Of a stretch of 64,000 nucleotides of DNA, positions 56,190 through 64,000 are shown in pieces. A program made the translations under genes and the position numbers. The notes beneath the pieces are model-generated. The model did not search any database and had not been told where the DNA came from. It saw only the letters and a list, made by a program, of their open reading frames with translations. This stretch comes from Locusta migratoria (lineage: Eukaryota; Arthropoda; Insecta; Orthoptera; Acrididae), in contig CM048744.1 of assembly GCA_026315105.1 (NCBI GenBank), positions 352,099,168-352,163,167 on the forward strand, written 5' to 3'. The first letter of the stretch is position 1. Each line of letters starts with the position of its first letter.

Positions 56190-56508
56190 TTTTATTAGAT
56201 GAACAAAACTAAGTTTTTCTAATCTAATTCTTTCAGCATCGTCTGATTTTCTGACATTCCACTACCCTTGTTTTACTCTTGTTAATGTTTATCTTGCACC
56301 TCCATTCTATTCAACTGCTTGTCCAGCCCCTTTGCTGTCAGTCATCAGCAAAACCGCAAATGTTTTGTTGCTTCTGTTTGAACTTTAATTCCATTTCACA
56401 ATTCCTAACTTAATGTACACATTGAAGAACACTAGGAAAAGGCTGCCGCGGTGGAGTAATCGAGCGGTGGTTGCTCGCCGTCGGAGGTTCGAGTCCTCCC
56501 TGGGGCAT

Positions 56509-56550
<42 letters not shown>

Positions 56551-56940
56551 TTAGGTTAGTTTACCTTAGTTTAAGTAGTTTGTAAGCTACGGACTGATGA
56601 CCACGCAGTTTGCTCCGACAGATTTACAAACATTTGAACAATTTTTTAAGGAAAAGGCTACAACCCCATCTTACTCCTTACCACTGCTTCCCTTTCATAT
56701 CCGCCGACTCTTACAACTGCTGTCTCTTCTGTACAAGTTGCGCATAAATTTTCCATTCCCTTCCTTTTATCCCTACTACATTCAGAATGTTAAGCATTGT
56801 AATCCACTCAACATTAAAATCTTCCCCCCAACCTACAAAAGGTATAAAGTAGGTTTCCCTGTTCTTAAGTATTGCCTCATGTGTTCGTACATCCAATCCG
56901 ATATCTTTCCCGATCTCAGATTTTACGTTTTTACGTTCGT
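56190..56940 (-). pseudogene. LINE RT fragment (split by SINE copy f)
   Basis: Minus-sense text includes NVEWITMLNILNVVGIKGREWKIYAQLVQKR (56830-56715), the RT region before GCSLSP. Across the SINE come a VE..GGAR-like stretch and the INKSKT region near 56290. Frames shift repeatedly. This is the same family as the elements at 55262 and 57640. Confidence 0.6.
56445..56648 (+). mobile_element. tRNA-derived SINE, copy f, with 11-bp TSD and internal (GT)n
   Basis: AGGAAAAGGCT occurs at 56434-56444 and 56649-56659. The head GCCGCGGTGGAGTAATCGAG, B box AGGTTCGAGTCCTCC and the GACTGATGACCACG 3' block identify the family. A GT dinucleotide run of about 38 bases (56511-56548) replaces the short GT stretch after the tRNA head. 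Confidence 0.9.
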
Positions 56941-56963
56941 CGGTAAATAATTCGTGTTAGGTC

Positions 56964-57349
56964 AATTTAAGTCTGCGATACGACCCGTCAGCTTTGACCA
57001 ATGACGTCATATCTGTTACAGACGATAGTTTGTTTACAAGCAAAACAGATTGGAGATTACGATAATATATTAAAAAGTGATCTGTAGCTGCTCTGATAGG
57101 TATAGGTTAATAGAGGTTTTTCTTCCGCAATTATTTGTCTGAGACCTCTGATCGATGGTACATTCTGTTATAATCTAATTTACAATGATAATCACAGATT
57201 ATCATCTACAACAAATAAGTATTACGGTATTATCCCGTATGTTTATATTCGTTGATAGCGTTTGTTTTGCTAGTTAGTGTATCTACGTAGCGTGAGCCTC
57301 ATATGACGTCATTGGTCAAACCCGACGGCTTGTATCGCGGTCTTCAATT
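56964..57349. mobile_element. Foldback element containing TGACCAATGACGTCAT in each arm
   Basis: Left AATTTAAGTCTGCGATACGACCCGTC pairs with the reverse complement of GACGGCTTGTATCGCGGTCTTCAATT in separate blocks. TTTGACCAATGACGTCATAT occurs on both arms, and GTTTGTTT..AGCAAAAC pairs further in. Arms are about 90 bp. An AAAAGTGATCTGTAGC and GGTATAGGTTAA segment inside is shared with the foldback at 5886-6160. There is no coding capacity. Confidence 0.65.
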
Positions 57350-57639
57350 ATGCCTTTTTTGCAACAATGACTTATTACACTGATAGTTCTGTAATTCTTA
57401 CATCTATCTGTAATTGCTTCTTTTGTAAACGAAATTACTTTCTAGTTGGATGAATAGACACAGTTGCGAAAAAGCTTTATTTGTGACGCGTTTCGTCCGT
57501 TTGGAGATTATGTGGAGCAAAAAGCACGGTAACATTGAAGGACGAGATACTACCAGTCTGATTTGACCCATTTCGTAATGGGTCGGTACACGTAAAACTC
57601 AAAACTTTCCGTTACGCACATGTATACTTTTCATAGGTA
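57350..57639. other. Unassigned DNA
   Basis: No supported feature was seen. Confidence 0.35.
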
Positions 57640-58425
57640 CAATGGAGAAGGAATTAAAGTTCAAAGTGAAGAAATGAAAACCTAGCGTTTTGCTGATGAC
57701 GTAATTCTGTCAGACAGCAAACGACCTGGAGAAGCAATTGAACGGAGCATATACAATCAACATTAACAAGAGCAAAACTATGATAATGGAATGCAGTCTT
57801 AGAAAATCAGGCGATGCCGAAGGAATTAGGTAACGAATCAATAAAAGTGGTAAATGAGTTTTGTTACTTGGGCAGTAAAATAACATGATGATCGCAGTAC
57901 AGACGGTATAAAATGCAGAATGGCAATAGGAAGAAAAGCGTGTTTGAAAAAGAAATTTGTTAACATCGAATATTAATTTAAACATAAGGAAGTCCTTTCT
58001 GAAGGCATTTGTGTGGAGTGTTGCCTTGTATGGGAGTGAAACACTGACGATAAACAGTGCGGACAGGAAGAGGATAGAGGCTTTTGAAATGTGGTGCTAC
58101 AGAAGAATGCTGAAGATTAGGTGGATGGATCGCGTAACTAATAAGGTACCGAACAGAATTGGGGAGAAAAGGAATTTCTGGCATACCTTGACTAAAAGAA
58201 GGGATCGATTGGTAGGACATTTTTAGACAACGAAGAATTGTGAATTTAGCGTTAAAGTGTGTGTGGTAAAAATCGCAGAGGGAGACCAAGACATGAATAT
58301 AGTGAGCAAATTCAAATGGATGTTGGATGCCGTTCTTACGAGGAGATGAAGAGACTTGTTCAGTATAGAGAGCTACATCAAACCAGTCTCCAGACTGAAG
58401 ACAACGACAGTGGTCTTTTAAGCAA
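57640..58425 (+). pseudogene. LINE 3' fragment (RT catalytic box to C-terminus)
   Basis: FADDVILSDSKRPGEAIERS (catalytic FADD) lies at about 57690. An INKSKTMIMECSLRKSGDAEG block, then 57957-58226 open with FLKAFVWSVALYGSETLTINSADRKRIEAFEMWCYRRMLKIRWMDRV in contiguous blocks, follow. The tail RRGRPRHEYSEQIQMDVGCRS..EMKRL..YRELHQTSLQTEDN ends near 58420. Stops and a few frameshifts make it dead. Confidence 0.8.
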
Positions 58426-60129
58426 TTATTAGAAACGATCAAATTTTCAAGTGATTAGTGTTTTTTTAATTAGAACGGCTGGTATTCCGTGCTTCGGCTA
58501 ACCCAAGTACACTTGTGAGTTGCTACGTTTTATAAAATTATGAAATATTACAAAATATAGATTTGAAAAAAAGAATGGGGGTTCCAGGCTATGCGACCGC
58601 ATCTATGAGACAACAAATAGACTTACATAAAGCAGATGAGGTGAAACATCTGTCAATACTGCCCAGTCCTCAAATGTAATTTTTTCAGGAAACAGCCCTA
58701 ACGTCAATACCAAATAAAACAGCAGTGATTTAAAACCGGCGAGTAAAAACACGTATTAATAGATATTGAAACAGAAATATATAGAAAAGCTTACATTTGT
58801 CAGAGCCAACCATGTCTCGGGGCCTCCAATATATACAAATATGCGGTCGGGATCTCATGCGTCATACCTCCCAGTTGGCCAAACATACATCTAGCCGCAA
58901 AGCTACGACTATAGCACAGTAGTAAGGAACGCGACCAGTAGGTGGCGTGGTTAACCAGCGTAGGTTTAAAGCAAGCCCCCAAAATCCCGTAAGCGGCGGA
59001 CTGCAAGCAGCGGACAAATTGAAGAGCGCCTCGGCGGCCATTGTGGTGGCAAACTTCCGCGCCAACTTTAAATGTGCGTAAGACTCTGTCGATTAGGGAG
59101 AGCATTCATTTGAGCTAAGTCGCGAAAACTATGTCTCATTTAAATATATAACTACAAAACAGCTTCAGACTCCTTGAATAAACAGCAACTATCGGTTGTG
59201 TGTGAAATTATTACACATACGGTGTAGCAATTGGCCAACAGCGTTTCTTCTTCCTAACGAAACCGAACTATAACATTTAGTTTTTTAGCAGCATATGAAA
59301 AGAATTTATCGTCAGACACGATTTTTTTGGCACTTTCTCAGTATATTCGACGATTGTGAAACTTTTGTACAAACATTAATTTCGTAAGAGTTTCACAATT
59401 TACGTCTTTGCTTTACTGCTGTAGTCTCTAATATTTAGATATTTCATAGCATCAAAAAATGAAACCGATGCCTGAAACAGCTAATGTAAAAATCAATTGT
59501 GAAAGTGAAATATGCCATCAGATGCATAACTGAAAAACAGTGTCTTTATCTTGTAAATACAGCAACCAGTCACCACCAAATTCTTTTAAAAACACGAAGT
59601 ATGCAATAACTTTTTCTTAACTAATGCATCTAACATTAGCATTAGGGTATCAAGCAAAAATATTATCATTTTTAATGCTGTAAGCCAAATACCTTACAGT
59701 AGCGTGAACGGCTCAGAAGTCAACAACTATTGTCATAGGGTTCAACTTCACGAAATGCATCCAGTGTGGCTATGTGTCATTCATATATGGAACTATGAAC
59801 AGTTCTGCAAACCCCTTTCAGTTGTTACACCTATATATAAAGCACATTACCTTTAAATTCTGTGTTACAAGTTGATGATACTAATTTCATAAACAAACAT
59901 TCGAACTGCAGTGAGGCAGCTAATATCGTGACCCCAATAGTTATATTTAACAATCATAAAATGAAACTTTTTGAACTTCCTGTCCACCAGTACTGCCTAA
60001 AGTAGCTCCTTTTTAAGAGCTGCCAGTATTGTAAAAGCCTGTTATTTATTTCATTCAATCCTATATTGTCTTGAATAACAAAGCACGAGTAACTATCTCT
60101 GAACACAAGTAGTAGCGCTACTTGTATTC
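58426..60129. other. Unassigned DNA with a GC-richer patch at about 58800-59100
   Basis: On the minus strand the patch has an ATG in good context (CCACCACAATGGCC, about 59065) opening a 67-codon frame. This could be a first exon or a CpG-type promoter segment, but nothing supports a protein family. The rest is AT-rich. Confidence 0.3.
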
Positions 60130-60172
60130 AAATGTTTGTAAATCTATCGGACCAAATTGCGTGGTCATCAGT
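60130..60172 (-). mobile_element. tRNA-derived SINE tail fragment (copy g)
   Basis: In minus sense GTACTGATGACCACGCAATT then GGTCCGATAGATTTACAAACATTTG match the 3' block of the SINE family. The head is absent. Confidence 0.6.
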
Positions 60173-63100
60173 ACACTACTTGTATTCCTGTGAAATATAA
60201 ATGGGAAGACAGTATTCGCTCTTTTCGTTCCTTTTATTAAATTGATTTATGCATTTAAACGCTGAACAGCTCTTCACCATTTTGCTTCAAGTACACTGCA
60301 ATAGTCAAACAATGCATACGTGACTATTAATTGTGTATATATATACTGCAGTAGCTATTTAATACACGATTTACCTGCTAACGACACTCGTATTTATCTG
60401 ACGCTTGCCACTACCATGGCGGCCGGGCGAAGGTTCAAATTATTCCACGACAGCAGCGCAGTTAAGGAGTCTAGTTATTTTTACAACGTCTTTGGTTTAA
60501 AGCTCTGTACAGGGAAAGTATGGCCATTCTTTCCCGACTTCGTGATTGACTGAAATTCAGTCTCATGATTTGTTCCGCCATGTTGGTCCTCTACGTTGTT
60601 TCCCTGCCATAAGAAGTTTTGTGAATATTCGTATATTTTGGTTTGAATAATGCCACACTGTTGCGCTTTAGGGTGTTTTCTTACAAACCAAGAAACCAAG
60701 AAGAAAGGTAGTTCCAACTCAGGGACATAGGTAAATCTTTCCTAGGGGGGTGGAGTTCAGAGCCAGAGCTATATTGATGTTCCCTCACACAGTTGACACG
60801 TGCCAAAGCTGTGACGACGCCGCCCCCCCCCCACCCATAAAACAAGATTACGATTTTTTCTATGAATTTAGAAAATTTTGTGAGTAGTTGATAAAAGAAT
60901 GAAGCGTTATTGAAAAATATTGTAGACATGAAGAGCAGTCTTTTCTGTTATACCTTGAAAATGACGGACGTTCACCTTCCGAAATAATGGCTGTTGTCGA
61001 AACCGTTGCCTGTAAATTATTTGAACATGACATACAGAGTAAGCACAATTTTCAGAACAAAAGTAATCGCTGTAGGGATTAGTAAATTAGAAATACCTTT
61101 CGCTCTACCACATCTGGCTCAAGCCATAAGTTGTCAGCAATCGTAAAAATTCGAAAGCACCCAGACATCATATAGGGGGGACCAGGGGAATGGCGCCACC
61201 TTAAGGAAAACCAGTTTTCTACCGTATTAAAAGTGCGTCTTTTTCACACAGAATAATACTACAGCTTTGCCAGATAATACTACTTTATTATAATTTTTTT
61301 CAGCCATGTGTTTTGTTAAGTTTTATTGTTAAAAATATATTGTGAAAGTAAACGCAGAGGCGCCATTACCCTGGGTTCCGGAGTAATAACGCCATACATT
61401 TGAAAATCAGGGATAAACCTACTCGATGAATGAGTAGTAGTAAATAAGTGTTACAACTGTTCTAATTTATACTTATCACTCTACTGTATTAGACATTTAG
61501 AAGGCTTCAAGTACTTGTCGATGTAAAATGGCCATGAAAGGAGATTCTATAATTTAGACTTGATGAAGAACCGCAAAAATCAGAAATACAGTTTTTGGCA
61601 CTTCAAAACTACTGCATTTTGCAAGTGTCCATTTCACAAAATGTATGCATCTGTAATTTCACTTCATTTTACCTAAATTCCCAACCGTGGCGTCATTGCC
61701 CCAGTTGCAAAATAAGCCTAAGAACGTCAACCTAAAGCCTAAGATTTTGCGAAACAATTGGGTTAGAGACACGAAATCGGTACTAAATATCTACAGATTA
61801 CGTTAATACGAGTATTAAAAAGCACTGACAGCCTATAGAGGTACTTATTTCATTAAAATACAAACTCGAAAATTAGATCAGAAACGCCGAAACTAACAAT
61901 TCCTTTGACACCATTAATATCTGTCAAAAGAGGGGAAATTTAATCTGTCTGCTATACAATGCTGCCACTTTAGGCATGCGTGCGTACAGATGATCAGCAT
62001 CCGAGGTGTAAATTAAACACGCAAAAATAGGTTGTGAAGTCATACATTGGATTCCTTTAACCACACTCGTTAAAAATATATTTGTCTGTCTCACGTACAA
62101 GTTTGCCTCCTTCTGTTAGATCACTTTAGTTTGTAGCAGTAGTAAACATCAGACACGGTGGCCTACGTTACACGTTAGGCAAGCCTCGCGCCGTACTTTA
62201 GTCTGTGGAGCGTGTTTCTGACTGGAATTCAACAATACTTGTTCATTGTTACTGGAGGAAAGGTGGTGGTTACCTGAGCATATTTTTTTAATTGGCAAGA
62301 TTTACAGTCGAGAAAGTTGTGCGCGACGCTTGCCTAGGCCTCACAAGGCCACCAATAAGACACTCGCGACAAAGCGTCCCGACAACAAGTAAGAAGCCAA
62401 AGCTCAACTAAGCATTGTTATAACTTACAGACACCCTGGTACCTCTCTTTGTTGCCAAAGTTTTCAGTCTAACTCTAATTACACAAATTGTTGTCAATTT
62501 TTAATTTTAACACAAGTGAAAAAAAAAAGGTTCTGGAGGGGGGGGGGGTTTGAACCCCCTCGCCCCCGTGTCTACGCCCCTGTTTCAACGGAATAGAGAA
62601 GCGCAGGAAGAAGAGTCGGGCTAGCGAAAATTTTCAGAGAAAATTAGGAGCCCAGAAGCGACCCATGGTTCTTTACCGTGGTGCTTTTAATTCATAATGA
62701 AAATTAATAAAGACTCTCTGTCAATTGGAACTCCCGGCAGTTATACGTTTTTTAACTTTAATATATTTTAGAATAAAATTCCTGCATTATGTCGTGAGGT
62801 TAAATTATTTCACGCGTCGTTGGTTTTATTTGTAGGTAACTGCTGAAAATACACACACGAAAACTGAGTAAACTGAACAGATTCTCGTTTAGATATGAAA
62901 TAAATATACGGTTCCTGAAGCAAGCTTTTCTCATTCGTGTACATGTGTTTGGTGTATTATTACAGGAAACAGAGATTTAAAGCAAGAAAAATATTAGGCA
63001 AATGTAATTGGTACTGTATAGGCACTTCTAATTTATCTGTTTTTGGTAAAAGCAATGTAGTGGGCATCCCCTTGCATTTTTCGTAGTTCGTATAAGGTTT

Positions 63101-63745
63101 AAGTACATATGTACGAAAATACTCATCAACAACTTGTCCGTTATCTCAATTCGTTTCTTAATTTATACTTTAGGAGAGAACGGCTATGAGTGATAGCGCT
63201 GCTGGTTGGCTGAGAGTCCAGGACGCCACATTTTTACCCGACTTGGCGAGCTTTGTATATGCGTCGATAGCTACCGTGTGCCTTTCGCTACTAAAGAGTG
63301 TCCTAAAATGCTTCTGACAGTGATTTCACTGTACAGTTATTTACAAGATGTAATACGGTAGGTACTGCTGCACTTTTGCACGTTTTCTGACGATCCTATC
63401 ATCAATAAACATGCCGCTGGTCGGTATGTGAGGACAATTTTAGAACCTTTCGGCAGTTCTTAAGATTAAATGTTCTTTTTGAAGTGATTTACAGGGAGTA
63501 ACTAATAATGTGATTACATTACATTAGGGCCAGTCGAAAGAAACTTCTGGTTGTTCAACAGTTCAGTGCAAAAACCGAAGTGACGATTAATTCTATCCAT
63601 ATTTAATGGGATGGGACATCTGCTGTATGTAGTGTTAGATTGTGGAAAATTACTGTCTACGCAGTTTGGAAGACAAGAAGAGATAATTTTACGAATGCTT
63701 ATAAAACTGTGAATATTCTTAAGCGACGTTAAAAGTATTTTTGTC

Positions 63746-63748
<3 letters not shown>
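60173..63748. other. Long stretch without a supported gene
   Basis: A short plus frame opens at ACCATGGCGGCC (60416), without recognised domains. C- and G-runs lie at about 60822-60834 and 62537-62549. A GGCGCCA-containing motif recurs at 61182-61200, 61358-61375 and 61687-61704. No element borders or convincing exons were found. Confidence 0.3.

Positions 63749-63807
<59 letters not shown>
63749..63807. repeat. (TA)n microsatellite
   Basis: About 59 bases of uninterrupted TA dinucleotide. The remaining 190 bp of the window show nothing assignable. Confidence 0.95.
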
Positions 63808-63809
<2 letters not shown>

Positions 63810-64000
63810 CTTCAGGGTTCATAACAATGCACAAAACGCTTCATCATATAAAAATATTATTTATGTGTAAGGTAATGAGGAATTGGACCGAGATTATATT
63901 TAGCGAGCAGAAGTTTGCAAACCTGAAGACCATGTATACCCCTCTTTGAGCAGATTAAAGGCAACGAGTAGTTTTATGGATACTTATGAAAGAGTACATA

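Noticed and set aside
58862..59105. Overlapping minus frames of 67 and 101 codons as a gene
   Set aside because: A good ATG context alone is insufficient. No domain, splice site or poly-A support.

Overview
The window looks like a stretch of a large, transposon-rich arthropod (insect) nuclear genome, with no bacterial or viral organisation. The evidence is long AT-rich non-coding DNA, many microsatellites, tRNA-derived SINEs, several non-LTR (LINE) families, Tc1/mariner, hAT-like, piggyBac-type and foldback elements, and coding-like pieces bounded by splice sites. The tRNA-headed SINEs with a 'ctgatgacc' 3' part and the mix of LINE families resemble what I remember from grasshopper/locust (Schistocerca-type) genomes. 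That assignment is inference from memory and was not tested.

Layout. 1-4.5 kb is the only part with reasonable evidence of host genes: a candidate plus-strand gene (exon 1146-1240 joined in phase to terminal exon 2854-3107, AATAAA at 3223) converging on a candidate minus-strand terminal exon (4420-3831, 195 residues, acidic and Ser-rich). A decayed LINE fragment lies inside the inferred intron. 4.5-16.2 kb is intergenic or intronic DNA with a foldback element, a TAGATG-tailed LINE split by a SINE, an inverted pair of tRNA-SINEs, a 210-bp TTAA-flanked MITE, an internally deleted mariner-like element with about 160-bp TIRs, and two Tc1-like copies arranged 5'-to-5'. 16.5-22.4 kb is an almost intact I-clade-like LINE on the minus strand (ORF1 with zinc knuckles; ORF2 with endonuclease, RT and RNase H), flanked by a perfect 10-bp target-site duplication (TSD). 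22.5-32.5 kb holds further LINE fragments nested in one another, a 148-bp-arm palindrome inside a LINE, a local inverted-duplication filler, and two large foldback elements. 32.5-39.5 kb is mostly unassignable AT-rich DNA. 39.5-48.2 kb is a TAGATG-tailed LINE split by a 7.2-kb insertion that is itself a head-to-tail chimera of two I-like copies inside a single 11-bp TSD. 48.3-58.4 kb contains a second SINE type, long dispersed repeats (two directly abutting), a foldback, a 1.16-kb CA-type array grown from a SINE tail, rearranged LINE copies, a SINE with an 11-bp TSD and another foldback. 58.4-64 kb has little I can assign.

How the parts work together: there is no operon-like co-operation. The autonomous machinery visible here (I-like ORF1/ORF2, other LINE RTs, Tc1/mariner transposase) is almost entirely broken. 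SINEs, MITEs and foldbacks are the non-autonomous passengers. Nesting gives a relative chronology: TAGATG-tailed LINE before the I-like chimera, RTE-like LINE before TAGATG-tailed LINE before the 101-bp I-like tail insertion, and Tc1 before SINE.
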